Positions 53,098-63,512 of a stretch of DNA of 64,000 nucleotides are shown here, one piece after another. Position 1 is the first letter of the stretch, and every line of letters starts with the position of its first letter. The notes under the pieces are model-generated. The model saw only the letters and a program-made list of their open reading frames with translations, was not told where the DNA came from and ran no database searches. This DNA is from Aliidiomarina indica (lineage in GTDB: Bacteria; Pseudomonadota; Gammaproteobacteria; Enterobacterales; Alteromonadaceae), in assembly GCF_015354615.1 (NCBI RefSeq), contig NZ_JACAVQ010000003.1, positions 124,001 through 188,000 of the forward strand. The letters are read 5' to 3'. The translations under genes were made by a program, and so were the position numbers.

Positions 53098-55641
53098 ATG
53101 CAAGTTGCCGTACTGGTAATCTACCTTGCCGCACTTTTAGCGCCCTGGCTTTTCGCCCGCCAACAATTTCGGGCCGCGTGGTTCCTAGCCTTAGTTCCCG
53201 CAGCGCTTACGGTATGGTTTGCCAGTTTTGTTCCCGCCATCGCCGCTGGTGAAGTCATCGTACATGAATATGGCTGGCTTCCTGGCCTCGATATTTCATT
53301 CACTATGGTGCTCGATGGCTTATCGCTCCTTTTTGCCCTGCTTATTTGCGGCATTGGTACCTTTATCGTGCTTTACGCCGGTAGTTACCTCAAAGGCGAC
53401 ACCGCGCAAGGACGTTTCCTAGTTGTACTGATGGCATTTATGGGCTCAATGTTGGGCTTAGTGCTTGCCGATAACCTAATCACCCTCTTTGTATTTTGGG
53501 AGCTGACGAGTATTACGTCGTACTTACTCATCGGCTATAATCATCATCAAGCGGCCGCACGCAAAGCGGCATTGCAAGGCTTAATTGTGACCGTCGGTGG
53601 CGGGCTCGCGTTGCTTGCCGGATTCATTATGCTTGGCGCTATGGCAGGCAGTTTTTCGGTTCAAGAGATCTTAAATGGTTCGGAGGTGATTACCGCTCAT
53701 CCGTGGTATTTGGGCATGATGATCTGCGTGCTCTTAGGCGCTTTCACCAAATCGGCACAATTTCCATTTCACTTCTGGCTTCCCAATGCAATGGCAGCGC
53801 CGACCCCGGTCAGTGCCTACCTGCATTCGGCGACCATGGTCAAGGCAGGGATTTATTTATTGGCCCGTTTGCATCCGGAGCTAGGCGGCACCGATTTTTG
53901 GGTCATGACACTTACCGGGTTTGGTGCCTTTACCATGCTTACCGGTGCCTTTATGGCGGTGCGCAGCACCGACATGAAAAAGCTTTTAGCTTATTCAACG
54001 GTAATGGCGTTAGGCTCGCTCACTTTCTTGCTCGGGGTAAGTACAGAACTGGCAATGATTGCGTTCGCCGCCTACCTGCTCGCCCACAGTTTATATAAAG
54101 GCGCACTGTTTATGCTCGCCGGCATTGTCGATCACGAAGCGGGAAGCCGTGATGTGACCGAAGTTGGCGGCCTCCGCAAACAACTTCCATTAAGTGCTGG
54201 CCTAACCTTGGTTGCCACTTTATCGCTCGCAGGCATTCCTCCCTTGTTTGGGTTTGTGGCCAAGGAGGCCCTACTTGAAACCATGCTCGAAGGTGGCATT
54301 TTTGTAATGCTGATGGCCCTGGTTGTGGTTGCCTCAATTCTCGTTGTCACCGTCGCAGCCGTTGTCGCGTTACGTCCTTTCTTTGGCGCATTTAAAGCAC
54401 CGAAAGCAAAAGCGGATATTCATGAGCCACCGATTCCTATGTTGGCAGGTCCCATTGTATTGGTCGCGTTATCGGTGATCGCTGGCTTTATTCCGGGCAT
54501 GGTCGGTGCTTGGATTACGCTTCCGGCGAGTATGGCCGTTGCCGGAGCGCCCATTGAAGGTTATCTAGCCCTGTGGCATGGCTTCAATGTACCCTTGCTA
54601 CTGTCAGCCGTAAGTTTGGCCATTGGTGGCTTTCTGTATACGCGTTGGGATGCCCTGCGGGCGCGCTTGCAAGTACTCGACCCTATGGTGTCGCGTGGCC
54701 CAGAGCGGGGTTACTTCTATTTTATGGACGCCATTGTCTGGATTGCTGAGTGGCAAACCCGCAAATTGCAGAACGGTTCCATGCGTAACTATTTACGCAC
54801 CATCGTTCTCACCTTCGTTGTCGTCACCGGCTATACCTTACTCACGCGTTATCAGCTGCACTGGAATTGGAATGTTGATCTCTATTTCCATGAGTTTGTG
54901 GCAGCCTCTATTTTAGTTGCCGCAGCGGTTGCAGCGAGCATCACCCACTCACGTTTAGGTGCAGTGGCCGCAATGGGTGCGGTCGGCTTCTCGGTGGCCT
55001 TTATCTTCATTTTGTTTAGCGCTCCGGATTTAGGTATTACGCAAATCTTGGTGGAGACACTGACGGTTATATTGTTGGTGCTCGTGTTATTCCGTTTACC
55101 GAGCTTTTCCAATATATCCACGACCGCAGAACGCATTCGAGATGCAGCTGTTGCACTCACGGTGGGTGTTCTTATGATGTTCCTGATCATGATCACCATC
55201 GATGTGCAGCTGTTTGAGCCTATCTCCGCATACATGATTGAGAATAGCTATCCGCTTGCGCACGGACGCAACATTGTGAACGTGATCTTGGTCGACTATC
55301 GGGCCCTTGATACCTTAGGCGAGATTTTCGTACTCGCCCTTGCTGCCATGGGCGTGTATGCCATGATCAAGTTCAATCCGCAAACGTCTCCGGGTGCCAA
55401 TCATTTTGCCGGCACTCTGATTCTGCCGCCGAAGAAGGTTCCAGAGCAGCACATTGTTCATTCTCTCGATGAGATTCATCAGAAAATGCTAGAAGATCAA
55501 AATATTTTAGCGACCTCTGATGATGACGAAGACGCCGATGATAGCGATGACATTGTTGCGCCTGATACAAGTAGCGAGCATCCTCGGGGCGATTATCCCC
55601 ACAACGATGATACAGAGAAGAAGGGGGACAAAGACCTATGA
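53098..55641 (+). CDS. mnhA: Na+/H+ antiporter subunit MnhA/MrpA
   Basis: The large subunit of the Mrp complex, related to NuoL plus an MrpB-like C-terminal membrane part. The 847-residue protein has the proton-translocation core ([59 protein letters not shown]). After the last membrane helix (near 775) there is an unusually acidic, disordered tail (about 800-847, with [11 protein letters not shown]). It starts the seven-gene mnhABCDEFG operon and overlaps mnhB by 4 bases. Confidence 0.96.
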   Translation: MQVAVLVIYLAALLAPWLFARQQFRAAWFLALVPAALTVWFASFVPAIAAGEVIVHEYGWLPGLDISFTMVLDGLSLLFALLICGIGTFIVLYAGSYLKGDTAQGRFLVVLMAFMGSMLGLVLADNLITLFVFWELTSITSYLLIGYNHHQAAARKAALQGLIVTVGGGLALLAGFIMLGAMAGSFSVQEILNGSEVITAHPWYLGMMICVLLGAFTKSAQFPFHFWLPNAMAAPTPVSAYLHSATMVKAGIYLLARLHPELGGTDFWVMTLTGFGAFTMLTGAFMAVRSTDMKKLLAYSTVMALGSLTFLLGVSTELAMIAFAAYLLAHSLYKGALFMLAGIVDHEAGSRDVTEVGGLRKQLPLSAGLTLVATLSLAGIPPLFGFVAKEALLETMLEGGIFVMLMALVVVASILVVTVAAVVALRPFFGAFKAPKAKADIHEPPIPMLAGPIVLVALSVIAGFIPGMVGAWITLPASMAVAGAPIEGYLALWHGFNVPLLLSAVSLAIGGFLYTRWDALRARLQVLDPMVSRGPERGYFYFMDAIVWIAEWQTRKLQNGSMRNYLRTIVLTFVVVTGYTLLTRYQLHWNWNVDLYFHEFVAASILVAAAVAASITHSRLGAVAAMGAVGFSVAFIFILFSAPDLGITQILVETLTVILLVLVLFRLPSFSNISTTAERIRDAAVALTVGVLMMFLIMITIDVQLFEPISAYMIENSYPLAHGRNIVNVILVDYRALDTLGEIFVLALAAMGVYAMIKFNPQTSPGANHFAGTLILPPKKVPEQHIVHSLDEIHQKMLEDQNILATSDDDEDADDSDDIVAPDTSSEHPRGDYPHNDDTEKKGDKDL

Positions 55642-56069
55642 TGAAGCCAGGTACGTTGATCCTACATGCCGCAGCGCGATTTTTAGTGCCATTGCAGCTC
55701 CTATTCTCGGTGTTCTTGTTGCTTCGTGGCCACAATGAACCCGGCGGTGGCTTTATCGCAGGGCTTGTCGCATCGGGCGCTTTTGCGCTTTATCTTTTTA
55801 CCTTTGGCGCAGCCGTAACACGCGATTTAATGCGCGTAGACCCACGTAACTTAATCGGTGCTGGCTTGTTTATGGGCATGATCTCCATTTTCCCCGCCGT
55901 TTTAAGCGGTGAGCCCTTCTTAACCGCACAGTGGTGGCCCGTGATGTTGCCCGGGGGTACCGAGATAAAGCTATCGACACCGCTGATTTTTGATATTGGG
56001 GTTTATTTTACCGTTTTCGGTTCAGTCATGATGATGCTGATTGGCTTAACTGAAGCAGAAGAACACTAA
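55638..56069 (+). CDS. mnhB: Na+/H+ antiporter subunit MnhB/MrpB
   Basis: A 143-residue membrane subunit with four helices. The family motif [20 protein letters not shown] is clear. Its separate existence makes this a seven-gene (group 1) Mrp operon rather than the fused six-gene type. Confidence 0.95.
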   Translation: MMKPGTLILHAAARFLVPLQLLFSVFLLLRGHNEPGGGFIAGLVASGAFALYLFTFGAAVTRDLMRVDPRNLIGAGLFMGMISIFPAVLSGEPFLTAQWWPVMLPGGTEIKLSTPLIFDIGVYFTVFGSVMMMLIGLTEAEEH

Positions 56070-56082
56070 CCAGGGAGCTTAC

Positions 56083-56430
56083 ATGGAACCAATTATGGCC
56101 ATTGTTGTTGGCCTCCTGTATGCCGCAGCAATTTATATGATGCTGCGTCGCAGTATCGTCAAGCTCGTCATCGGGCTGATGTTACTGTCGAATGCAGCCA
56201 ACCTGCTGATTTTCACCTCCGCGGGTATGACGCGTGGCGCACCACCGCTCATTCCGCTGGGTTCAGCCCTTCCCGATGGAGCGGTTGCCGACCCACTGCC
56301 GCAGGCCCTTATTCTCACGGCAATCGTTATTGCCTTTGGGGTACTGGCTTTTGCCGTCGTACTTATTCACCGGGCGTATAACATCATTCGTACCGACAAC
56401 CTGGATCAGATGAAGGATACCGATACGTGA
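56083..56430 (+). CDS. mnhC: Na+/H+ antiporter subunit MnhC/MrpC
   Basis: A 115-residue NuoK-like subunit with three helices ([40 protein letters not shown]). It overlaps mnhD by 4 bases. Confidence 0.95.
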   Translation: MEPIMAIVVGLLYAAAIYMMLRRSIVKLVIGLMLLSNAANLLIFTSAGMTRGAPPLIPLGSALPDGAVADPLPQALILTAIVIAFGVLAFAVVLIHRAYNIIRTDNLDQMKDTDT

Positions 56431-57938
56431 GTTTTGAAGTCGCTCTGCCCGTTATAATTCCGCTGCTTACGGGAACCCTCTGTGTCATGTTGTGGCGTTA
56501 CAACGTGATTCAACGGGTGTTATCTATTGCAGGAAGCATCGCGTTGCTTGCAAGCAGTATCTGGCTGTTTGTTTCTGTATTACGAGAAGGTCATGTGGTG
56601 ATGTACATGGGCAACTGGGTTGCCCCTTATGGCATTACCTTAGTTGCGGACATGCTCAGTGCCATTATGGTGGTTCTCACCGGCATGATGGCGGTGGCAA
56701 TTGCCATTTTCTCGCTTTCCTCCGCCTCACCCAGCCATGAGCGTTTTGGGTATTACCCGCTCATGCATCTGCTTCTAGCAGGGGTGGCTGGATCCTTCCT
56801 TACCGGTGATATTTTCAATCTCTATGTTTGGTTTGAGGTAATGCTGATCGCTTCGTTTGCCCTGTTAATTCTTGGTGGCGAACGTGCACAGATGGAAGGG
56901 GCGGTGAAATATGTGACGCTCAACTTACTATCGTCTGCTATTTTCTTAAGTGCCATCGGTTTGCTTTATGGTATTACCGGCACCTTAAACATGGCGGATA
57001 TCGCGGTGAAGCTAGGCTCCGCCGAACACACCGGAATGATTGATGTTATCGCGGTCATGTTCTTAGTTGCCTTTGGTATTAAAGCTGCGGCATTCCCATT
57101 ATTCTTCTGGTTGCCTGCCTCTTACCACACAGGGCCGGTGGCCGTATCTGCGCTCTTTGCGGGCTTGCTGACCAAGGTGGGGGTTTACGCCCTATTCCGG
57201 GTATTTACACTTATCTTCAATCAGAATCCCGACTTTACCCACGAGCTGCTATTGTGGGTGGCGGTGGGAACCATGTTAACGGGTGTTCTTGGGGCCGCTG
57301 CGCAATTTGAATTCCGGCGGATTTTGTCATTCCACATTGTCAGCCAGATTGGCTACATGATCTTAGGTTTGGCGCTGTTTACGCCGCTGGCAATTATTGG
57401 TGGTGTGTTTTACATCATGCACCATATTATCGTGAAAACGAATTTGTTCCTGATCAGCGGTATCACCCATCGCTTAATGGGAACCTATGATTTAAAGCGT
57501 CTCGGCGGCATGTATCAAGCCCGTCCCGTGCTGAGTATTTTGTTCTTAATTCCTGCGCTCTCACTCGCTGGTATCCCCCCTTTAAGCGGCTTTTTTGCTA
57601 AATTTATTATTATTAAAGCGGGTATCGAGGTGGAAGCGTGGTTTGTCACCTTTATCGCACTATTGGTTGGGCTACTTACGCTTTACTCCATGATTAAAAT
57701 TTGGGGTGAGGTATTTTGGAAGAAGCTACCGAAAGGGGTCGATCGGGCTGCTCTGGATGAAGGCAAAACGTCGGGTTCGCTGGCGGTGCTCTACGTTCCG
57801 GTGGTGCTACTTGCAGCCTGTACCTTATTTATTGGTTTAAATGGTCAGCCAATTTACGAGTTTGCTGAATTCTCCGCTGCCCAGTTACTCGACCCTGACG
57901 GGTACATCGACGCTGTGTTGGGAGGAAATCGCCCATGA
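56427..57938 (+). CDS. mnhD: Na+/H+ antiporter subunit MnhD/MrpD
   Basis: A 503-residue NuoM/N-like antiporter subunit with about fourteen helices. Core motifs: [40 protein letters not shown] and [20 protein letters not shown]. It overlaps both neighbours by 4 bases. Confidence 0.96.
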   Translation: MSFEVALPVIIPLLTGTLCVMLWRYNVIQRVLSIAGSIALLASSIWLFVSVLREGHVVMYMGNWVAPYGITLVADMLSAIMVVLTGMMAVAIAIFSLSSASPSHERFGYYPLMHLLLAGVAGSFLTGDIFNLYVWFEVMLIASFALLILGGERAQMEGAVKYVTLNLLSSAIFLSAIGLLYGITGTLNMADIAVKLGSAEHTGMIDVIAVMFLVAFGIKAAAFPLFFWLPASYHTGPVAVSALFAGLLTKVGVYALFRVFTLIFNQNPDFTHELLLWVAVGTMLTGVLGAAAQFEFRRILSFHIVSQIGYMILGLALFTPLAIIGGVFYIMHHIIVKTNLFLISGITHRLMGTYDLKRLGGMYQARPVLSILFLIPALSLAGIPPLSGFFAKFIIIKAGIEVEAWFVTFIALLVGLLTLYSMIKIWGEVFWKKLPKGVDRAALDEGKTSGSLAVLYVPVVLLAACTLFIGLNGQPIYEFAEFSAAQLLDPDGYIDAVLGGNRP

Positions 57939-58408
57939 CCGGATTTATGTGGAACCTGCTACTCGCATTAATGTGGGTTGTGCTCACCGGTGATGTGGGC
58001 GGAATGAATCTGCTATTTGGCTTATTCATCGGCTATTTGGTGCTTGGGGTGATGCAGCGGCAAATGCCTAGTTTGCGCGGATACACCCGCCGCTTGCCCC
58101 GGCTGCTTCGCTTTATTGGCTTTTTCATCAAAGAATTGATTGTCGCTAATCTACAAGTGGCGTTCGATATCATTACTCCGGTGTGGCATATGAAACCCGG
58201 TGTAATTGCGATGCGTCTGGAAGCGAAAACCGAGCTTGAAATCACCATGGTGGCGAATCTTATTTCCATGACACCAGGTACCCTGAGCTTGGACGTATCA
58301 GATGATCGTCGGGTACTTTATATTCATGCCATGTTCTTGGATAACGAGCAGGAACTGCGAGATAGCATGAAAGACATGGAGCGCCGGGTTCTTGAAATCC
58401 TGCGCTAA
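57935..58408 (+). CDS. mnhE: Na+/H+ antiporter subunit MnhE/MrpE
   Basis: A 157-residue subunit with two to three N-terminal helices and a cytoplasmic C-terminal domain; LEITMVANLISMTPGTLSLD is the family signature. Confidence 0.95.
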   Translation: MTGFMWNLLLALMWVVLTGDVGGMNLLFGLFIGYLVLGVMQRQMPSLRGYTRRLPRLLRFIGFFIKELIVANLQVAFDIITPVWHMKPGVIAMRLEAKTELEITMVANLISMTPGTLSLDVSDDRRVLYIHAMFLDNEQELRDSMKDMERRVLEILR

Positions 58409-58426
58409 TTGCTGAAGGAGGCGTGT

Positions 58427-58696
58427 GTGCATTACATTTACTTAATTACCTTCGGCTTGCTTAGCATTGCTCTGGTATTAATTTTCGCGCGATTACTAAT
58501 GGGCCCCACCTTGCCCGATCGAGTCGTCGCATTAGAGTTACTCGCAACGGTTATCGTTGCCATGACAGGAACCTACGCGATTTTCACGGATCGCTCCAGT
58601 TTCATCGATGTGGCTATTGTCACCGCACTTACTGCGTTTCTAGCAGCCATTGGTTTTGCTCGCTTTCTAGAACGAGGAGGTCCGCGCGATGACTGA
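58427..58696 (+). CDS. mnhF: Na+/H+ antiporter subunit MnhF/MrpF
   Basis: An 89-residue, three-helix subunit with LMGPTLPDRVVALELLATVI and SFIDVAIVTALTAFLAAIGF. I start at GTG 58427, which has AAGGAGG five bases upstream, rather than at a TTG at 58409 that precedes the ribosome site. It overlaps mnhG by 8 bases. Confidence 0.93.
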   Translation: MHYIYLITFGLLSIALVLIFARLLMGPTLPDRVVALELLATVIVAMTGTYAIFTDRSSFIDVAIVTALTAFLAAIGFARFLERGGPRDD

Positions 58697-59123
58697 AACT
58701 ATCTCGAATATCCTCATTTCGATCTTTATGCTTTCGAGCGCCATTTTTATTTTAGTGGCGGCAGTAGGTATTTTGCGCTTACCGGATTTGCTGACCCGCA
58801 TGCATGCGAGCACCAAAGCCGGTGCTTTAGGGGTCGCGTTAATGATGGTTGCGGCGATGCTGCACTTTAACGACCTTGTGCTGATGGCGAAAGCGATGGC
58901 GGTGATACTGTTTATTTTTATCACAGCGCCCGTTGCCGCTCACGCCATTGGCCGCGCCGGTTACTTCGTCGGCGTGCCAATCTGGGTGAAAACCATTAAA
59001 GATGAGCTTTACAATAACTATGATGCGGATACGCACCGGTTGCGCAGTGGACTAGAAACCGAGGAAGAACTGAACAAACCGGCAAAGGATAAGCCGCGCA
59101 TTCGTATCAGTTCAAAGAAGTAG
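58689..59123 (+). CDS. mnhG: Na+/H+ antiporter subunit MnhG/MrpG
   Basis: A 144-residue, three-helix subunit with the signature LRLPDLLTRMHASTKAGALG. After residue 110 it carries a hydrophilic, lysine-rich tail. It ends the operon and is convergent with cysK. Confidence 0.95.
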   Translation: MTETISNILISIFMLSSAIFILVAAVGILRLPDLLTRMHASTKAGALGVALMMVAAMLHFNDLVLMAKAMAVILFIFITAPVAAHAIGRAGYFVGVPIWVKTIKDELYNNYDADTHRLRSGLETEEELNKPAKDKPRIRISSKK

Positions 59124-59126
59124 AGT

Positions 59127-59155
59127 AAAAAGCGCTTGAGCCCTACGGCTCAAGC
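59127..59155 (-). terminator. Terminator of cysE-cysK
   Basis: Minus strand: 9-bp stem GCTTGAGCC/GGCTCAAGC with loop GTAG, then GCTTTTT. The stem overlaps the last codons and stop of cysK. It may also act on the mnh transcript from the other side. Confidence 0.8.
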
Positions 59156-60120
59156 TCTTGCTCCGTAAACAACGCTTTAAATAACGGCGTGCTCAAATAG
59201 CGCTCTGCTGAACTAGGCAAGATCACCACAATATTTTTGCCAGCGTACTCTGGCAATGCCGCAATGCGATTTGCCGCGACAACCGCAGCACCCGATGAAA
59301 TACCCGCCAGAATGCCCTCTTCTCGGCACAACCGTAAAGCCATATCGTAGGCTTCATCGTTGGTGACCTGTTGTGTTCCTTTCAGTAACGACAGGTCTAA
59401 ATTTGCTGGCACAAAGCCGGCACTAATCCCTTGAATTTTATGGGGCACATGGGTGAGTGCTTGTCCTGCAATCGTCTGCGAAATAAGTGGCGAGTCTGCC
59501 GCTTCAACGGCCCAGCAATCCACCGACTTCTGCTGTTTTTGAAAATAACGCCCCACGCCCGTAATCGTTCCGCCAGTCCCTACCCCTGCAACGAATACAT
59601 CCACATTGCCCTGCAAACTCTGATCAATTTCTGGACCCGTAGTTTGCTCGTGAATTAATGGATTGGCTGGGTTCTCAAATTGACGCACATACACATACTT
59701 ATCAGGCTCCGCCTCTATCATGGCAGCTACTTTGGCTAAGGCGCCTTTCATGCCACTTTCAGCGGGAGTGAGGACTAACTCGGCGCCGAGCGCTTTCATC
59801 AGCTTACGCCGCTCTAAACTTGCAGAGCGCGGCATCACAATCGTAATCGGTATCCCTTTACTTGCCGCAACCGAGGCTAATGCAATACCGGTATTGCCGG
59901 AGGTAGATTCCAAAAGTACTTTGCCAGGCGTTAATAACCCCTTTGCTTCGGCATCTGCAATTAAGCCGTAGCCAAGCCTGTCTTTCACGCTACCGGCCGG
60001 ATTCCTGCTCTCAATTTTGGCGAAAATATGGGTATTGTTGGCGACCACTCGATGTAACTTCACTAATGGCGTATACCCAATACTGGCTGCGACATTGTCA
60101 AACACGGTTGGTACCGTCAT
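59143..60120 (-). CDS. cysK: Cysteine synthase (O-acetylserine sulfhydrylase A)
   Basis: CysK makes cysteine from O-acetylserine and sulfide using pyridoxal phosphate. The 325-residue protein has the PLP lysine motif NPAGSVKDR, the substrate loop TSGNTG and the phosphate-binding GTGGTITG; the C-terminal ISSGAAVVAA segment is also typical. It begins immediately after the cysE stop codon, with no bases between, so O-acetylserine supply and use are co-expressed. Confidence 0.95.
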   Translation of the reverse strand: MTVPTVFDNVAASIGYTPLVKLHRVVANNTHIFAKIESRNPAGSVKDRLGYGLIADAEAKGLLTPGKVLLESTSGNTGIALASVAASKGIPITIVMPRSASLERRKLMKALGAELVLTPAESGMKGALAKVAAMIEAEPDKYVYVRQFENPANPLIHEQTTGPEIDQSLQGNVDVFVAGVGTGGTITGVGRYFQKQQKSVDCWAVEAADSPLISQTIAGQALTHVPHKIQGISAGFVPANLDLSLLKGTQQVTNDEAYDMALRLCREEGILAGISSGAAVVAANRIAALPEYAGKNIVVILPSSAERYLSTPLFKALFTEQELEP

Positions 60121-60927
60121 TTAGTTGTCTCCATCGGTTTTACTGCGCTCTTTTTGGGCCTTTTGCTTTTCGGCCATGACGTCTTCATCTTCTAATTCAA
60201 TCGTCGGCAAATCGCCGCAGACATCGCCGCCCATGCGGTTAATGGCCTTGCACATTTCCGCCACGCGCTCATCAAGCACGTGCATATGGTCGAGCATACG
60301 TCCCATAGACATTGCTACGGGGTCAGGGTTGTCTGTCGAGACCGCATAGGCATCAAATCCATATTTACGAGCAATGGCCTCGCGCTTGCCATCAGAGCTG
60401 GTTGCGGGCTTAATGGTGGCCACAACTCGTCCGGGAATACCGATCACTGTTGCGCCGTCGGGAACATCCTTCACTACAACGGCATTCGAGCCGATTCGCG
60501 CATGTTCGCCAATGTGCAATGGTCCCAGCACCTTGGCGCCAGCACCAATCACCACGCCATTGGCTAAGGTGGGGTGACGCTTGCCTGCTTTCCAACTAGT
60601 ACCACCTAAGGTGACGCCATGATAAAGCGTGCAATCATCACCAATTTCAGCGGTTTCACCGATCACCACGCCCATGCCGTGGTCGATAAAAAAGCGACGC
60701 CCAATTTTGGCACCGGGGTGAATTTCCACCCCGGTTATCCAACGTGAGAACGTAGAAATCCAGCGAGCTAGCCATTTCAGGCGCCAGTTCCACAGGCAGT
60801 GACTAAAGCGGTGTACCCATATCGCATGCAACCCCGGATAGTTTGTTAACACCTCAAAAAAGTGACGGGCTGCCGGATCACGTTCATAGACACTGGCAAT
60901 ATCTTCACGGATTCCGCGGAATAACAT
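60121..60927 (-). CDS. cysE: Serine O-acetyltransferase
   Basis: CysE acetylates serine, the first step of cysteine synthesis. The 268-residue protein has an N-terminal helical part (residues 1-60) and the left-handed beta-helix hexapeptide domain ([20 protein letters not shown] to [19 protein letters not shown]), with the catalytic [18 protein letters not shown] and [18 protein letters not shown] segments. A charged C-terminal extension of about 85 residues follows. Confidence 0.95.
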   Translation of the reverse strand: MLFRGIREDIASVYERDPAARHFFEVLTNYPGLHAIWVHRFSHCLWNWRLKWLARWISTFSRWITGVEIHPGAKIGRRFFIDHGMGVVIGETAEIGDDCTLYHGVTLGGTSWKAGKRHPTLANGVVIGAGAKVLGPLHIGEHARIGSNAVVVKDVPDGATVIGIPGRVVATIKPATSSDGKREAIARKYGFDAYAVSTDNPDPVAMSMGRMLDHMHVLDERVAEMCKAINRMGGDVCGDLPTIELEDEDVMAEKQKAQKERSKTDGDN

Positions 60928-61111
60928 AGAACGTTCTCGCTAAGCAGAAGAAGTTTTGCGGCAGAGCGTCTGCTCAACCACCTGAAATATGCTACGTTGT
61001 GGTAAGTATATCGTTTAACTAGGGCTTCGGTGAAGTCACCACGAAGAAGATGTACGAAACTCCGTAAACATTTGGCTTACACACAAACAAAATTAGCCGG
61101 AGAACACACAC

Positions 61112-62401
61112 ATGCACAGAACAGTTTTTGCTTTAGCTGCAGGCCTTTTATTGGCGTTGCAGAGCGTTGCGGTGGATGCTGCCACGTTAATTCATGCGGG
61201 ACGCTTAATTGATGGTACCGACAATGAACCACGCAGCAATGTCACCATTCGTGTCGAAGGCCAACGGATTGTCGGCATTGAGAGTGGTTTTTCTCGGCCA
61301 ACCAGCTCTGATCAGGTGATTGACCTTCGCGATGCCACGGTGATGCCAGGATTTATTGATATGCACACCCATATCACCTCCCAGTTAGAGCCCGGCTCTT
61401 ACATGCATCGATTTACCATGAACGAAGCCGATGTGGCTTATCGCGGTCAGAGTTTTGCCAACATTACACTGAACGCTGGCTTCACTACGGTGCGTGATTT
61501 AGGCGACTCTTTTGGTGTGAGCATTGCCCTGCGCAACGCCATTAATAATGGTTTGGTGGTTGGGCCGCGCATTTTTACCTCGGGCAAATCACTGGCGACA
61601 ACCGGCGGACATGCTGACCCTTCGAACGGATATCGGCGTGGGCTGATGGACACACCTACACCTGCAGAAGGCGTTTTAAACGGACCTTTTGAGGCACGGC
61701 AAGCCGTTCGAGCGCGTTATCAAGAGGGCGCAAACCTGATTAAGCTCACCGCCACTGGCGGGGTGCTGTCGTTGGCGGATAGCGGGGATAATCCTCAGTT
61801 TATGGACGACGAACTCGTGGCCATCGTTGAAACCGCACGGGATTACGGCATGAAGGTCGCCGTCCATGCTCATGGTAAAGACGGTATGATCCGAGCCATT
61901 AAAGCAGGCGTCGACTCGATTGAGCATGGCACCTATATGGACGACGAGGTGTTTGCCTTAATGCGCGAGTACGGGACCTGGTACGTTCCAACCATTACCG
62001 CAGGTAAGTCTGTGGCTGAACGCGCAGAAATTGACGGCTACTTCCCCGCGCAAGTACGTCCGAAAGCACGCGCTATCGGTCCTTTGATTCAAAACACCTT
62101 TGGTCGCGCCTATGCAGCGGGTGTGAATATTGCGTTTGGTACAGACGCAAGTGTTTATGACCATGGCGAGAATGCCCGCGAGTTCGTTTATATGGTCGAG
62201 GCTGGCATGCCCGAAATTGAAGCCATTCGTGCGGCTACCATGAATGCGGCCACCTTGCTCGGGCAAGAAGAAAATTTAGGCAGTGTTGAAGTGGGTAAAC
62301 TCGCAGATATCATCGCAGTGCGGGGAAATCCGCTAGACGATATTTCACTCTTACATAACATTCATTTTGTAATGAAAGATGGCGCGGTGTTTAAACAATA
62401 A
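61112..62401 (+). CDS. Exported amidohydrolase (Xaa-Pro dipeptidase/Sgx-like carboxypeptidase type)
   Basis: A 429-residue metal-dependent hydrolase with a cleavable signal peptide (residues 1-22, cleavage near VDA-AT). Metal ligands are visible as HxH in GFIDMHTHI, the carboxylated lysine in [11 protein letters not shown] in [11 protein letters not shown] in [10 protein letters not shown] and D in [11 protein letters not shown]. The TATGGVLS motif is typical of the group that cleaves proline or other dipeptides. Substrate is not certain. It is a single gene with its own terminator. Confidence 0.9.
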   Translation: MHRTVFALAAGLLLALQSVAVDAATLIHAGRLIDGTDNEPRSNVTIRVEGQRIVGIESGFSRPTSSDQVIDLRDATVMPGFIDMHTHITSQLEPGSYMHRFTMNEADVAYRGQSFANITLNAGFTTVRDLGDSFGVSIALRNAINNGLVVGPRIFTSGKSLATTGGHADPSNGYRRGLMDTPTPAEGVLNGPFEARQAVRARYQEGANLIKLTATGGVLSLADSGDNPQFMDDELVAIVETARDYGMKVAVHAHGKDGMIRAIKAGVDSIEHGTYMDDEVFALMREYGTWYVPTITAGKSVAERAEIDGYFPAQVRPKARAIGPLIQNTFGRAYAAGVNIAFGTDASVYDHGENAREFVYMVEAGMPEIEAIRAATMNAATLLGQEENLGSVEVGKLADIIAVRGNPLDDISLLHNIHFVMKDGAVFKQ

Positions 62402-62430
62402 GTCGCCGTTGAAAATATACAGTGCGATCA

Positions 62431-62459
62431 AAAACCCCGGCATTTTACCGGGGTTTTTT
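62431..62459 (+). terminator. Rho-independent terminator after the amidohydrolase gene
   Basis: A 10-bp stem AAAACCCCGG/CCGGGGTTTT with a 7-base loop and a T run. Confidence 0.9.
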
Positions 62460-62470
62460 CTTCGCTCTAC

Positions 62471-62944
62471 TTAGCTAGTTTGCGCGGCGCGTTCGGCGCG
62501 CACCCAAACAAGAATTTCGATAATGTCTGCTTGGATAGCACTAGACATCTCTTCCTCGTAGCCTTCCCGCTCTAAATCCAGCTTACGAATCTCTTTTTTC
62601 GGATAGTCTTTGCGGGCTTCATGAGTAGGCATGTGTTTAATGCGCTCATACATGTCATGAATTGCTGGAAAGCGCTGGGGAAACCCAGCACTACTGGCTT
62701 GCGGCATATTATCAAGCAGCACAGCAATACGAATACAGCCTTCTGATAGTGGACACTGCTCTTGCTGCATCGCTTTGGCAATCGTTTCGATGCTTTCATG
62801 CAAGTAATGCAAACGCTTCCCTTCTGCCGTGCGCACTGCTTTATTCTGAGAGCGCAGGCGCGTCAGCAACATGCCTGCATACACACTTAAGCCGGCAATA
62901 ATCAGTATCGCGACGATTAACAAAATCCACATCAACACCATCAT
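62471..62944 (-). CDS. DUF2489 domain protein
   Basis: A 157-residue protein with one N-terminal membrane helix (about 1-27) and a cytoplasmic helical domain with CPLSEGCIRIAVLLDNMPQ. By memory it belongs to DUF2489, of unknown function, found next to yihI in gammaproteobacteria, as here (16-base gap). The start is uncertain within the first five codons: AGGAG lies directly before ATG 62944, with another ATG at 62941. Confidence 0.8.
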   Translation of the reverse strand: MMVLMWILLIVAILIIAGLSVYAGMLLTRLRSQNKAVRTAEGKRLHYLHESIETIAKAMQQEQCPLSEGCIRIAVLLDNMPQASSAGFPQRFPAIHDMYERIKHMPTHEARKDYPKKEIRKLDLEREGYEEEMSSAIQADIIEILVWVRAERAAQTS

Positions 62945-62960
62945 ACTCCTTTAACTTTGA

Positions 62961-63512
62961 TTAGTTGCCTTGCTTGCTGTCGTCATCTGAGTCAAAGCCT
63001 GAATCAAACTCCGAACCCCGATCAAAATCTGAGTCAGCATCAAGTTCGTCATCGAGCATATCCGAGGTATCGTATTCCCAATCGTCATCTTCATCCTCGT
63101 CCGCTTCATTTAGGTCGATTCCTAATTGATTGGCGAGCTCTTGATAACGCTGTAATTGTGTATCTACGTAAACTTGGTCTTTTTTGTTCAGCACCAAGCC
63201 ATCTTCAAGCTGTGTTAGCAGACCCTGTAGCTTCTTGTCGTTTTCGATCCAAGCGAACTCTTCGGCGGGCTTCATTGCTTTCGGCTGCACTGCGAGCGCT
63301 ATCGGTTTCTTGCTACCGTGGCGCGGATCGCGCTTGCTGTCGGTGCTGTCTTTACCCGCGTGTTGCGCATTAGTTGTGGCATAGCGAGCCCCGGAAGGCA
63401 GGCCTTTACCTTTTTCCTTCCCAGCTTTACCTTTCTGCTGTTTTGTTTCCGGTCGCTCAGCCTTACGTACAGCCAACGGACCCGACTTTCGAGTTTTCTT
63501 TTGACGCGTCAT
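62961..63512 (-). CDS. yihI: Der GTPase-activating protein YihI
   Basis: YihI stimulates the ribosome-assembly GTPase Der. The 183-residue protein has a basic, low-complexity N-terminal half (MTRQKKTRKSGPLAVRKAER), a conserved helical core (DKKLQGLLTQLEDGLVLNKK, DQVYVDTQLQRYQELANQLG) and a strongly acidic C-terminus (DEDEDDDWEYD onwards). I start at ATG 63512, with GAAGG upstream; the frame extends to 63578 but the added residues do not look conserved. Confidence 0.9.
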   Translation of the reverse strand: MTRQKKTRKSGPLAVRKAERPETKQQKGKAGKEKGKGLPSGARYATTNAQHAGKDSTDSKRDPRHGSKKPIALAVQPKAMKPAEEFAWIENDKKLQGLLTQLEDGLVLNKKDQVYVDTQLQRYQELANQLGIDLNEADEDEDDDWEYDTSDMLDDELDADSDFDRGSEFDSGFDSDDDSKQGN

